64,000 nt of DNA, from NCBI GenBank assembly GCA_050633645.1, contig JBOEGX010000002.1, forward strand, positions 186,001-250,000, written 5' to 3'. Positions 18,511 to 26,879 of the stretch are shown in pieces (the first letter of the stretch is position 1; the number at the start of each line of letters is the position of its first letter). This DNA comes from UBA1672 sp050633645. GTDB taxonomy: Bacteria; Pseudomonadota; Alphaproteobacteria; Micavibrionales; Micavibrionaceae. The position numbers and the translations under genes are program-made. The notes beneath the pieces were generated by a model, which was given only the letters and a program-made list of their open reading frames with translations, did no database searches and was not told the origin of the DNA.

Positions 18511-18750
18511 ATGAGCGTGAACGCCACAGAAATCAAAGACATCATAAAACAACTCAAAGAGCTGTCGGTTAAAGATTTTCAAAATTTTGGTCTTCACCAA
18601 ATCGCCTATATCCGCTCTAAAACAGAGGATAATAAAACGACTTACGCCATATTTTCCGCTGATGGCAATGAGATCATGACCGCAAAATCACACGAACTTG
18701 CAATCGTAACCGCAAAGCAAAACGACCTTGACCCTATCACAGTTCACTAA
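18511..18750 (+). CDS. DUF1150 family protein
   Basis: 79 residues, recognised as DUF1150 from the pattern FGLHQIAYIRS...YAIFSADGNEI, and from its position after Hsp20, which is conserved in alphaproteobacteria. The function is unknown. It is probably co-transcribed with the Hsp20 gene and so stress-induced (inference). A small hairpin (AAACCC/GGGTTT, about 18455-18476) in the intergenic spacer may set relative expression. Confidence 0.88.
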   Translation: MSVNATEIKDIIKQLKELSVKDFQNFGLHQIAYIRSKTEDNKTTYAIFSADGNEIMTAKSHELAIVTAKQNDLDPITVH

Positions 18751-18781
18751 AATACGTTTTTAAGAATTATAATCCTTTGGC

Positions 18782-19249
18782 TTAAGCAGCCATCATCCAA
18801 TCTTGAGATGGCATAAACAAAACTTGCATCTCATCTTCATTTTTCGCATCACGAAGCGCCTGACGCAAATCATGACAACGTAATACGCGCGACACAACCG
18901 CCAATTTTTGAAGATGCGTCGGCCCATCAGATAATGGCGAGATAACCGCCGCCATTATATCCACTGGCTTATCATCAAGCGATTCAAATTCAACATCATG
19001 ATCAAACGTCGCGATAACAAGTGCAGGTTTTTTAATAGCTGACGATTTCACATCAAAGACAGCAACACCATCACCAAAACCAAAACTCCGTTGTGCAAGC
19101 CTGACTTTAAATATATCAAAAAGAACGGAAGATTGAACCCCACATATTGACTGCACCTCTTCTGCCAAAACGTCAAAAGCTCTATTTTGTGTTTGAACCT
19201 TCATCTTTGGTAAATAAAAATCAAAGTTCAATTCTTTTTGTGTCTTCAT
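18782..19249 (-). CDS. ptsN: PtsN-like EIIA(Ntr) protein lacking the phosphorylated histidine
   Basis: EIIA(Ntr) is the terminal acceptor of the nitrogen phosphotransferase chain and a regulator of K+ uptake and other targets. About 155 residues align over the whole PTS EIIA-2 domain, from the FGFGDGVAV segment through LDDKPVDIM to SDGPTHLQKLAVVSRVL. The conserved GIAIPHGK motif reads GVAVFDVK here: the phosphorylatable His (His73 in E. coli) is Asp66, codon 19052-19054. It therefore cannot be phosphorylated in the usual way. The start is ATG 19249; the open frame to 19330 upstream is unlike the family. Last gene of the rpoN-hpf-ptsN block. Confidence 0.85.
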   Translation of the reverse strand: MKTQKELNFDFYLPKMKVQTQNRAFDVLAEEVQSICGVQSSVLFDIFKVRLAQRSFGFGDGVAVFDVKSSAIKKPALVIATFDHDVEFESLDDKPVDIMAAVISPLSDGPTHLQKLAVVSRVLRCHDLRQALRDAKNEDEMQVLFMPSQDWMMAA

Positions 19250-19652
19250 AATTGCCTCATGTTTCCCACTACATGTGTGTGCATCTTCTAGCACAAACAA
19301 AAACAAAAAATCCAGTAAAAAATGAAACAAATTGTTATATTAGCAACACCTTAAATCGTTTTAAATCAATACCTTAATATTTTCACGTAATGCTTTTTGC
19401 ATATTAATACCAATTTTACACATTAAATCAGCACATTAAAATTCAAGAAAATAAAAAACCCTCCTGTGCACAAATCACAAAAAACCTCAAATAAGATACT
19501 TTATGAATGAACCTCTATGGGAAAGCCCCCACCTAAAATCACCAAAGACCATAAACCGCAGGAAATTTCCTTGTGAGGCAGGCATGAGGCGCGACGCGTA
19601 ATACATTACGCGAGCAACGAATAACGAACCTCACAATGAAAGAGACAAGGTT
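19250..19652. other. Intergenic region ptsN-hpf
   Basis: About 400 bases. The left two-thirds are A/T-rich without recognisable genes. Palindromic repeat B occupies 19566-19641, next to the hpf stop. A 32-codon plus-strand frame (19503-19601) runs into the repeat; I do not regard it as a gene. The ptsN promoter should lie here but I could not identify it with confidence. Confidence 0.6.
19566..19641. repeat. Palindromic repeat, copy B
   Basis: The outer arms 19566-19578 (TTTCCTTGTGAGG) and 19629-19641 (CCTCACAATGAAA) pair with one mismatch. Inside are AGGCATGAG, a perfect inner hairpin CGCGTAAT-AC-ATTACGCG (19595-19612), then AGCAACGAATAACG. It lies 11 bases from the hpf stop codon, so in the hpf mRNA it forms a 3' hairpin. 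The outer stem sequence differs from copy A while remaining self-complementary. Confidence 0.8.
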
Positions 19653-20255
19653 TTACTGATCGTTGGGTTCGACCCAACCCACATTCCCATCCTTACGCAA
19701 ATAAACCATGCTGAGTTTATTATTGCTGGCATCACGGAACATTAATGCATTTTGGTCAGAAAGCTCCATACGCATAACAGCCTCTGAAATACTCAACGTT
19801 TCAATATTCGTTTGAATTTCCGCAATAATAGCGGGATCTTTAGGCTCATCTTCATGATTATCCTGCTCCGCCGCTTCTTCGTACGCTTCTTGTGCCAACG
19901 TGTACATTTTCGCCTTCATCATTTCGATTTCAGGCGATTTTTCACTGCGGTTATGATGGTCACGCAAACGGCGCTTGTAACGACGCAAACGCTTTGCCGC
20001 CTTTTCAGATGCATTATCAAACGCAGCATAAGGGTCAGCCTCAGTCGCCTCCGTCACAACCTGAATATTCTTGCCCACACTAAAGGCGATATGCACTTTG
20101 AACAATTTATGGCCGTGTCCCTCGGGTGAGAACGTCACCGTCGCATGCGTCGTATGATTAAAATACTTTTGATCAATATCAGAAAGCTTTCCTGTCACAT
20201 GCTCACGCAGAGCATCACCAACATCAATTTGCTTGCCTTGAACGGTCATTTCCAT
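19653..20255 (-). CDS. hpf: Ribosome hibernation promoting factor, long form
   Basis: Binds the 30S A/P site region and stops translation in stationary phase. The N-terminal S30AE domain (about 1-105) contains FNHTTHATVTFSPEG and KRLRRYKRRLRDHHNR. The C-terminal dimerisation domain (about 145-200) holds ALMFRDASNNKLSMVYLRK. At 200 residues it is the long form, which can form 100S dimers alone. It lies directly downstream of rpoN, as in most proteobacteria. Confidence 0.95.
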   Translation of the reverse strand: MEMTVQGKQIDVGDALREHVTGKLSDIDQKYFNHTTHATVTFSPEGHGHKLFKVHIAFSVGKNIQVVTEATEADPYAAFDNASEKAAKRLRRYKRRLRDHHNRSEKSPEIEMMKAKMYTLAQEAYEEAAEQDNHEDEPKDPAIIAEIQTNIETLSISEAVMRMELSDQNALMFRDASNNKLSMVYLRKDGNVGWVEPNDQ

Positions 20256-20336
20256 GGGTTTCGTCCTTTTCTTAGTTTATGAAACTTATATGAGAGTAGC
20301 TATATCACTATTTTAGAAAAACTATATTAACAAATG

Positions 20337-21788
20337 TCATTTTTGTACGTTTTTCTTCTGCTTTCGCCTTTGCACCGATGACCCTAAATGCATCGATTCA
20401 CGGTATTTTGCAACTGTCCTTCGGGCAATATCTATACCCTCTCCTTTTAGTATATCGACAATTTTATCATCCGACAAAATTTTTGTTGGCTCTTCTTCAT
20501 CAATCAGAGTTTTAACACGCGCTTTTATGGACTCAGATGAATGCGCAATTCCGCTATCTGACATCAAAGCGGTAGAAAAAAAGAACTTCAATTCAAATAT
20601 CCCGCGCGGCGTTCCGATATATTTATTCGTGGTCACACGACTTACGGTGCTTTCATGCATTTCAATTTCTTCGGCAATATCTTTAAGCGTCAATGGCCGT
20701 AAAAACTCAATTCCGTAATTAAAAAATGCGTCTTGCTGTTCCACCAATTCACTCGCCACTTTTAAAATCGTTTGCGCCCGTTGATCCATCGCCTTCACCA
20801 ACCAATTTGCCGACGCCAAATGCCCCGTGACATATTCTTTGTCTTTTTTATTCGTCGCCCCCGCCGAAACCATCGCATAGTATTCCTGATTGATCAAAAC
20901 ACGTGGCAACGTCTCACTATTAAGTTCCACACGCCAACCACCACCAAGGTTTTTCGGCATTTTTTTCATTAAAACGTCAGGGATAGCCGTCTGCACAACC
21001 AAATGATCAAAATCCGATGCTGGCTTGGGGTTAAGCTCTTTAATCTCACTCACCATATCCATCAAATAGGTGTCATTCACGCCGCATTTCTCGGCCAAAC
21101 CCTTAAAGTCATGATCACCAAGCATTGATAAATTCTCAATCAAAGCCTTCATCGGCGCATCCAACGCGCCCTTTTCTTCAAGCTGTATCGCAAGGCAATC
21201 CGCAAGATCATAAGCAAAAACACCCGATGGATCAAATTTTCGCATCTTTAAGAGAAGATTATCAATACGCGCTTCCCTGCACCCTAAACGCTCCGCCAAT
21301 GCGCTCACATCCTCACGCAGGTATCCGCTCTCATCCAACTGATCAATCAACATCGCGCCAATCATACCATCGCGCTCATCTGAAAACGCCATGTTCAACT
21401 GCTCGGTCAAATGCTCCCGTAATGTTTTTTCCGCGCTCATACGATTTTCAAATGAATCATCCGCCAAATCAAACGAACTACTCCCGCCCGAACCAACATC
21501 CGCCATCGATGATCCCGCATCAAAATCCTTCTGATCCGTGCTATCAAACGCCGCGTCCACATCATCTTGCTTGCTCGGTTCATCCCCTTGTGACGGCTCA
21601 TCCACTGATGACGAAGCATCAGAAACCTCAACCTTTTCAAGCAACGGGTTTTTCTCTAATTCTTCCTCAATATACTCCGAAAGCTCAACATTACTAAGCT
21701 GCAACAGCTTAATCGCCTGTTGCAGTTGCGGGGTCATTACAAGGCTTTGAGACTGGCGTAAATCCAGTTTTTGGGACATAAAACTCAT
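20337..21788 (-). CDS. rpoN: RNA polymerase sigma-54 factor
   Basis: Sigma-54 directs RNA polymerase to -24/-12 promoters and needs AAA+ activators. Region I is seen at the N-terminus (LDLRQSQSLVMTPQLQQAIK), followed by an acidic Ser/Asp-rich region II, the core-binding region, the helix-turn-helix, and the RpoN box ARRTVAKYRE near residue 460. 483 residues. The start is either 21788 or the ATG three codons later; neither has a strong ribosome-binding site. It is followed by hpf and ptsN. Confidence 0.97.
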   Translation of the reverse strand: MSFMSQKLDLRQSQSLVMTPQLQQAIKLLQLSNVELSEYIEEELEKNPLLEKVEVSDASSSVDEPSQGDEPSKQDDVDAAFDSTDQKDFDAGSSMADVGSGGSSSFDLADDSFENRMSAEKTLREHLTEQLNMAFSDERDGMIGAMLIDQLDESGYLREDVSALAERLGCREARIDNLLLKMRKFDPSGVFAYDLADCLAIQLEEKGALDAPMKALIENLSMLGDHDFKGLAEKCGVNDTYLMDMVSEIKELNPKPASDFDHLVVQTAIPDVLMKKMPKNLGGGWRVELNSETLPRVLINQEYYAMVSAGATNKKDKEYVTGHLASANWLVKAMDQRAQTILKVASELVEQQDAFFNYGIEFLRPLTLKDIAEEIEMHESTVSRVTTNKYIGTPRGIFELKFFFSTALMSDSGIAHSSESIKARVKTLIDEEEPTKILSDDKIVDILKGEGIDIARRTVAKYRESMHLGSSVQRRKQKKNVQK

Positions 21789-22045
21789 AGATAGATTCTA
21801 TCACACCCCAATATAATATTCACCAGAAATACAAGGGTATTTCATTAAAATTCAAACGAGCCTACTTATTTGAAATATTCCAATTATTTTGGTACAATAC
21901 ACCGCCATAAACGCACAAAATATATGCTCCCCAACACCCCCGCCACCACTCAAAAAATAAAATGATAGAACACCAATTTACTCTTTAAAAACAGCATATT
22001 AAAGAGGGATGAAAATTTCTAAAAAACATGATAAGTAAATCGTAA

Positions 22046-22083
22046 TTGTTTAATTTTAATCGAAAGAATTCTTACCTTCTACA
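22046..22083. repeat. Direct repeat, unit 1 of 2 (120-bp spacing)
   Basis: This stretch (beginning TTGTTTAATTTTAATCGAAA) recurs at 22166-22203 with about three substitutions in 38 positions. The second unit is the left outer arm of palindromic repeat D. The first precedes the decayed copy C (inner hairpin CGTAT 22135-22139 with ATACG 22144-22148). A tandem duplication of a whole repeat element followed by decay of one copy is the simplest reading. Confidence 0.7.
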
Positions 22084-22165
22084 GCGCATCATAATTATTT
22101 GAGATAGTTTTCGAATTAGGCGCAAGTGACGAAGCGTATAAAAATACGTTAGGAGCGAAGCATAC

Positions 22166-22203
22166 TTGTTTAATTTTAGTCGAAAGAATTTTTATCTTCT
22201 ACA
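22166..22203. repeat. Direct repeat, unit 2 of 2
   Basis: Second unit of the direct repeat described at 22046-22083. It contains the left arm of palindromic repeat D and is complementary to the end of lptB. Confidence 0.7.
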
Positions 22204-22281
22204 AGGCATAAGAAGCGCAGCGTAGTTTACTACGTAAGCGACGAATAACGATGTAAAAATGAAAATTCTAAAGACTAAAAC
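22174..22281. repeat. Palindromic repeat, copy D, overlapping the end of lptB
   Basis: A long imperfect stem: 22174-22202 pairs with 22253-22281. Inside are AAGGCATAAG, an inner hairpin CGTAGT-TT-ACTACG (22221-22234), then AAGCGACGAATAACG. The right arm includes the stop and last codons of lptB (22268 onward), so the structure forms across the lptB 3' end. Confidence 0.8.
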
Positions 22282-23050
22282 CTTCGCCGAGATAGACGCG
22301 ACGCACATCCTCATTGCCCACAATATCATCGGGCGTGCCTTCCATCAATACGCGCCCACCATGAAGAATATAGGCGCGATCAACAATACCCAAACAATCG
22401 CGCACGTTATGATCAGTGATCAAAACACCAATACCGCGCTCTTTAAGCTGCACAATCAAATTACGGATATCATTCACCGCAATCGGGTCAACACCCGCTA
22501 ATGGCTCATCCAACAAGATAAAATCAGGCCGCGCGGCCAAGGCACGAGCAATTTCAACGCGGCGGCGCTCTCCACCTGATAGCGCCAATGACGGCGCACG
22601 ACGCAAATGTTCAACACTAAATTCGGCCAATAAATCCTCAAGCATAAGCTCCTGATCTTCATGGCTTAAATCTTGTAACTCAATAACCGCGCGCAAATTA
22701 TCTTCCACCGACATGCCGCGAAAAATCGATGCTTCTTGCGGCAAATACCCAACGCCCTTACGTGCGCGACGATACATTGGCAAATTGGTGATATCCTGCC
22801 CATCGAGCATAACCGAGCCGCCATCGGCACCAATCAAGCCAGTGATGATATGAAAACATGTGGTTTTACCCGCACCATTCGGACCGAGCAAAGCCACCGC
22901 TTCACCGCGATCAATCGTCATCGACACATCACGCAAAACGGGACGTTTCTTATATGATTTAGAAATATGAACTGCCGACAACCCCTTAGGAACAGCCTTT
23001 AACCGCGGCTTGCGCGTCTTTGATGTGGCTCGTGTGATTGTATCGCTCAT
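22268..23050 (-). CDS. lptB: LPS export ABC transporter ATP-binding protein LptB
   Basis: LptB is the cytoplasmic ATPase that powers LPS extraction by LptFG (encoded at 42.7-45.0 kb). Walker A GPNGAGKTT, signature LSGGERRRVEIARAL, Walker B PDFILLDEPLAGVDP and the H-loop LITDHNVRDCL are all present. A basic N-terminal extension of about 22 residues precedes the ABC domain (260 residues versus about 240). It is separated from lptA by a LysE-family gene. The last codons form part of palindromic repeat D. Confidence 0.96.
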   Translation of the reverse strand: MSDTITRATSKTRKPRLKAVPKGLSAVHISKSYKKRPVLRDVSMTIDRGEAVALLGPNGAGKTTCFHIITGLIGADGGSVMLDGQDITNLPMYRRARKGVGYLPQEASIFRGMSVEDNLRAVIELQDLSHEDQELMLEDLLAEFSVEHLRRAPSLALSGGERRRVEIARALAARPDFILLDEPLAGVDPIAVNDIRNLIVQLKERGIGVLITDHNVRDCLGIVDRAYILHGGRVLMEGTPDDIVGNEDVRRVYLGEGFSL

Positions 23051-23062
23051 AAATACTCTTAC

Positions 23063-23704
23063 TTATTTAGATAATGCTAATTTTATACCAAGACCAACCA
23101 TAAGTCCACCACATATGCCCTCAACCCAGCGCATATAAGACAAGAACACCGCGCGAATACGCGAATGCGTCAAAAAAATCGCAACACCCGCGAACCATAA
23201 GAACTCTATCGCAACCGAGGTCAAACCATACAGCGCCAAAACTTGAAAACTCGTATCTGCATTAATAAATTGCGTAAACACCGCCGTGAAAAACACTACA
23301 GCTTTGGGGTTTAGCAAATTCGTCAAAAAACCCGTGACTATCGCTTTTCGAACAGAAATCATAAGCTTAGCAGGTTGAATATCATCATTAATTTCAATAC
23401 TGGGCATTTTAACCTTACGAGACGCAATAATCGCCTTCACCCCGATATAAAATAAATACGCCGCGCCCGCATATTTAATAAAACTAAACAGCCAGACAGA
23501 TTGCGCGACAATCAACGCAATCCCGCACAAAACAAACGACACATGCGCCAAAACACCCAATGACAAACCAAACGCCGTTGCGATTCCCGTTTTCCGATCA
23601 TAGGCAATCGCATTACGCACGGCGACAACAAAGGCCGGCCCTGGGCTCATCGTCGCCGCCAACTGCACAGATGCGATAACCAGCCACGCCAAAAATAATT
23701 CCAT
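23063..23704 (-). CDS. LysE/RhtB family exporter
   Basis: An inner-membrane exporter of 213 residues with about six hydrophobic helices and the family motif near the N-terminus (TMSPGPAFVVAVRNAI). Relatives export amino acids such as lysine, threonine or homoserine lactone; the substrate here is not predictable. Its ATG overlaps the lptA stop by one base (TAATG), so it is translationally coupled inside the LPS transport operon, between lptA and lptB. That position is unusual. Confidence 0.85.
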   Translation of the reverse strand: MELFLAWLVIASVQLAATMSPGPAFVVAVRNAIAYDRKTGIATAFGLSLGVLAHVSFVLCGIALIVAQSVWLFSFIKYAGAAYLFYIGVKAIIASRKVKMPSIEINDDIQPAKLMISVRKAIVTGFLTNLLNPKAVVFFTAVFTQFINADTSFQVLALYGLTSVAIEFLWFAGVAIFLTHSRIRAVFLSYMRWVEGICGGLMVGLGIKLALSK

Positions 23705-24516
23705 TATTCGCTCTCCTTTTTTTCTGCGCTTTGCGGATAAAATATACCGCGAACACGACCGCCAGCCTCACCGCTCTGCGTTATGCCACCAAATATCTTA
23801 CTCACATTTGTCGCTGTATTAAGCTCCGCCCGCGTCCCTTCAAGAATATTCGGCCCCCGTTTAATCACAACATTATCATGCAAAATCGCCGTCGTTCCCG
23901 CCGCATCATATGTCGCCCGATCCCCCTTCAGTTCCTCCTCTGGAGTTGTAATCACAACATGGCCAATCGCCTCCAAAGATTTCAACACCCGCTTACCGTT
24001 TGCATCCTCACTAAACATCGCGATCATTTTATCTGCGACAATCTTATCACCTTCTCGCACAACCACCGCATTACCGCTCGCAATTAATTTACCGCCATTC
24101 ACCCAATATTCAAATTTATCGCGCGCGGTCACGCTCTGCCCATCAGATATAAGACGCAAATTCCGCCCTGTCATAACGGCATAACCCTTATCAACCTGGT
24201 AAACCGCCTTATCACCATAGGCCTTGCTCTGCGCGGAAAGGATGCTCACATGACCATCGGCTTGAATATGATAAATCTCCATGCTGCTTTTATCACCATC
24301 ACGATATTTCGCCGTCAAAACATCAGAAATTAAAGTCGTGCCGCCCTGAACCGCTTTAACATTTTTCTTCGCCTTAAAATAAAGCGCATTACGATGCCAT
24401 TCAAGGCTCTCATCCGCCGTAATCTCAAGCGGCTTCTTACTATCAGGGTTCTGCGCCATCACATCAAAGCAAACCAAGCATAAAATAAAAATAAAACCGA
24501 GCTTAAATATTTTCAT
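23704..24516 (-). CDS. lptA: LPS transport periplasmic protein LptA (OstA-like)
   Basis: LptA forms the periplasmic bridge that carries LPS from LptC to LptD. An N-terminal signal peptide (about 1-21, ending DVMAQ) is followed by an OstA/beta-jellyroll region with repeating short beta strands (LEITADESLEWHRN, GDKIVADKM, ELKGDRATYDA). 270 residues is longer than E. coli LptA (185), as in other alphaproteobacteria. It overlaps lptC by 4 bases (ATGA). Confidence 0.9.
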   Translation of the reverse strand: MKIFKLGFIFILCLVCFDVMAQNPDSKKPLEITADESLEWHRNALYFKAKKNVKAVQGGTTLISDVLTAKYRDGDKSSMEIYHIQADGHVSILSAQSKAYGDKAVYQVDKGYAVMTGRNLRLISDGQSVTARDKFEYWVNGGKLIASGNAVVVREGDKIVADKMIAMFSEDANGKRVLKSLEAIGHVVITTPEEELKGDRATYDAAGTTAILHDNVVIKRGPNILEGTRAELNTATNVSKIFGGITQSGEAGGRVRGIFYPQSAEKKESE

Positions 24517-25187
24517 TTTCCCCCCTCAAATCCTTTATCTAGAATCAACTTAGCCGGTCCTTGAAAAACAATCTCCCCCGTTTGCCCATTCGCCTGTATC
24601 CCCTTCGCATCAATCGAAAGATCTGGCCCGCTCGCATGAACATCCTTTTCCGACCACGCAAAATTTTGCTTCATATCAATATGAGCCTCCGCCGTTTCAA
24701 GCGTATATCCTTGCACATGCTCAAGAAAAACATCGCCCTCTAAAAAGAAACGCTCCGTATCTTGTCGATATGCGCCCGTCTGTGATGTCACTTTAATGAC
24801 ATCCCCATCCTGCATCGTCATTCGACCTATCGGACGCTCAAGCATAATCAAATCTTTATTCGACTCACCCTGAACCGCTCGGTCTGCCGTAATTTCATAA
24901 GGCTGGCTTTTCTTATCCATGCTTTCGAATTTAGGATTCATCAACTCATTTTTGGAAATACGTTGCTCTTTAATATCCTGCGCGATTTCTCGTTCCGCCA
25001 AGGGTATAATCGCCGTTTCCTCAACACCAGAGCGAAAATAAAGAACGACAACAACACCAATCGCCGCCAACGGCAATGCAAAGCGCATAGCCCGAACAAA
25101 TCGCGTATAGCCACCACCGCCATCAACCTTATCACCACGACGAGATAAACGCTCCATACGCGCATCATTATCCGATAATTCGCTCAT
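24513..25187 (-). CDS. lptC: LPS export system protein LptC
   Basis: LptC is a single-pass inner-membrane protein that receives LPS from LptFGB and passes it to LptA. About 224 residues: a basic cytoplasmic N-terminus, one membrane helix at about 32-52 (FALPLAAIGVVVVLYF), then a periplasmic beta-rich domain (YEITADRAVQ, VTSQTGAYRQDTERFFL, ANGQTGEIVFQGPA). Neighbours lptA (overlapping) and kdsD support the call. Confidence 0.88.
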   Translation of the reverse strand: MSELSDNDARMERLSRRGDKVDGGGGYTRFVRAMRFALPLAAIGVVVVLYFRSGVEETAIIPLAEREIAQDIKEQRISKNELMNPKFESMDKKSQPYEITADRAVQGESNKDLIMLERPIGRMTMQDGDVIKVTSQTGAYRQDTERFFLEGDVFLEHVQGYTLETAEAHIDMKQNFAWSEKDVHASGPDLSIDAKGIQANGQTGEIVFQGPAKLILDKGFEGGK

Positions 25188-25245
25188 AAAAAAACACTTT
25201 CAATATTGGCACGCAGCAACGCATTCACAGAACTATCTACAATGA

Positions 25246-26265
25246 TTAAGCAACGCCAGCTTGTAGGCAATCCTGCAATCGAATCATCCCACAAACTTTA
25301 TCACCGTCCTTAACAATCAAACTGGTGATATATTGCCCTGGCATTTTCGTCATAATATCAAGCGCTTCTGCCGCCAATGCATCACGTTGAATAGATTTCG
25401 GGTCGCGTGTCATTATATCAACGACAGATTTTTGTAATAAGTCAGGCGCCATATGACGTTTTAAATCCCCATCTGTCACAATTCCTTGTAAATTCTGATT
25501 ATCATCAAAAACCAACACCGCACCCAAATTCTTTTCAGTAAGCATCAAAAGCGCCTGATCCATCAATGCATCCTGACCAATAATTGGCAATGCATCGCCA
25601 GAAACCATAAGCTCCGACACCTTCATCAGTTTTTGCCCCAATTTCCCGCCCGGATGGAACACCTTATATTGTTCAGGTGTTAAGCCCATACGCTCCAATA
25701 AGGCCACCGCCAACGCATCGCCATAGGCAATCATCATGGTGGTTGACGTTGTCGGGGCAAGACCATTCGGGCAGACCTCACCGACCTTTGGCATCACAAG
25801 GCGAATATCCGCATATTTTGCCAAACTAGAATCTGGGTTGCTGGTCATCGCAATCAACGTAATATCATAACGTCGCGTATAATGGATCAGATCTGAAAGT
25901 TCAGAATTCTCACCAGAATTAGAGAGCATCAAAACAACATCACGCTCTGTAATCATCCCCATATCACCGTGACTGGCTTCACCGGGATGCACAAAATATG
26001 ATGGCGTTCCCGTAGACGCCAATGTCGCGGCAATTTTCCGCGCTACATGCCCACTCTTACCAATCCCCGCAATAATAAAACGCCCCGATCCCTTATCGGA
26101 ATTTTTCATCGCATGAACCGCATCAACCGCCTTATGAAACTCACAATCAATAGAATCCGCCAAAGCATCAAGCGCGCGTGCCTCTGCCTTCAAAACACGT
26201 ATCGCACTCTGCTGATCCACTGCACCATTACTCACATCATTATGTTCCAAAGCCTGCCCCATCAT
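25246..26265 (-). CDS. kdsD: Arabinose-5-phosphate isomerase (KpsF/KdsD)
   Basis: Interconverts ribulose 5-phosphate and arabinose 5-phosphate, the precursor of Kdo in LPS. The SIS sugar isomerase domain (about 30-180) has IIAGIGKSGHVARKIAATL, HPGEASHGDMGM and LSNSGENSE. A CBS pair fills the C-terminal third (LMVSGDALPIIG, IMTRDPKSIQRD). The start is ATG 26265 or 26262, right after the rnd stop TAA; the upstream frame to 26295 overlaps rnd and is not conserved. About 339 residues. It fits with the lpt genes downstream. Confidence 0.94.
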   Translation of the reverse strand: MMGQALEHNDVSNGAVDQQSAIRVLKAEARALDALADSIDCEFHKAVDAVHAMKNSDKGSGRFIIAGIGKSGHVARKIAATLASTGTPSYFVHPGEASHGDMGMITERDVVLMLSNSGENSELSDLIHYTRRYDITLIAMTSNPDSSLAKYADIRLVMPKVGEVCPNGLAPTTSTTMMIAYGDALAVALLERMGLTPEQYKVFHPGGKLGQKLMKVSELMVSGDALPIIGQDALMDQALLMLTEKNLGAVLVFDDNQNLQGIVTDGDLKRHMAPDLLQKSVVDIMTRDPKSIQRDALAAEALDIMTKMPGQYITSLIVKDGDKVCGMIRLQDCLQAGVA

Positions 26266-26267
26266 TA

Positions 26268-26879
26268 TTAATGCTCGAATATATCGCCAGGCCAACCAAG
26301 CAAATCCAAATCACCACGCGTTTGCAAGAAATCAAAACAGCTTTGTGCCAAATACGTGCGCCCTTCACGTTCCAACATCTTATCAAGAATTATCTTCAAT
26401 CGGTGAAGATAATAAACATCACTGGCCGCATAATTCATTTGCTCGGACGACAATTCTTCAATCCCCCAATCAGAAGATTGAAACTGCTTGCTGATATCAA
26501 TACCAAGGATTTCCTTACATAAGTTTTTCAACCCATGGCGATCCGTATAGGTACGAACCAATTTAGAAGCAATTTTCGTACAATAGATGTTCGGACAATC
26601 AACATCAAACGTCTTTTTCAAAACGGCAACATCAAAACGTGCAAAATGAAACAGCTTCATAACCTCAGGATCAGAAATCAATTTCTTCAAATTCGGCGCG
26701 TCATTATTAACGGGATCAAAAATCTGTACCAAATGGGCATTCCCATCCCCACTTGAAAGCTGTACCAAACACAAACGGTCACGCGCAGGGTTCAATCCCA
26801 TCGTTTCCGTATCAATCGCAACGCTTTTTCCCAAATCAAGATCATCGGGTAAATCGTGTTTATGAAGCGTAATACTCAT
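26268..26879 (-). CDS. rnd: Ribonuclease D, short form
   Basis: A DEDDy 3'-5' exoribonuclease involved in tRNA 3' processing. The exonuclease motifs are present: AIDTETMGLN (D, E), FHFARFDVAVL (D) and YAASDVYYLHRL (Y, D). It ends after the nuclease domain at 203 residues and lacks the HRDC domains of E. coli RNase D (about 375). This short form is common in alphaproteobacteria. First gene of the kdsD-lpt run. Confidence 0.9.
   Translation of the reverse strand: MSITLHKHDLPDDLDLGKSVAIDTETMGLNPARDRLCLVQLSSGDGNAHLVQIFDPVNNDAPNLKKLISDPEVMKLFHFARFDVAVLKKTFDVDCPNIYCTKIASKLVRTYTDRHGLKNLCKEILGIDISKQFQSSDWGIEELSSEQMNYAASDVYYLHRLKIILDKMLEREGRTYLAQSCFDFLQTRGDLDLLGWPGDIFEH

Larger units (their letters stand above)
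21789..22267. other. Intergenic region rpoN-lptB with repeats
   Basis: About 480 bases without a gene. 21789-22040 is A/T-rich and should hold the rpoN promoter, which I could not pinpoint. 22046-22083 recurs at 22166-22203 as a direct repeat. A decayed palindromic repeat (copy C, about 22117-22162) lies between the two, and an intact copy D follows. Confidence 0.6.

Noticed and set aside
19503..19601. 32-codon plus-strand frame between ptsN and hpf (MNEPLWESPHLKS...)
   Set aside because: It has no ribosome-binding site, ends inside the repeat, and matches no family I know. It could be a gene remnant but cannot be supported.
21125..21697. 190-codon frame antisense to rpoN
   Set aside because: Pro/Ser/His-rich shadow of the rpoN acidic region.
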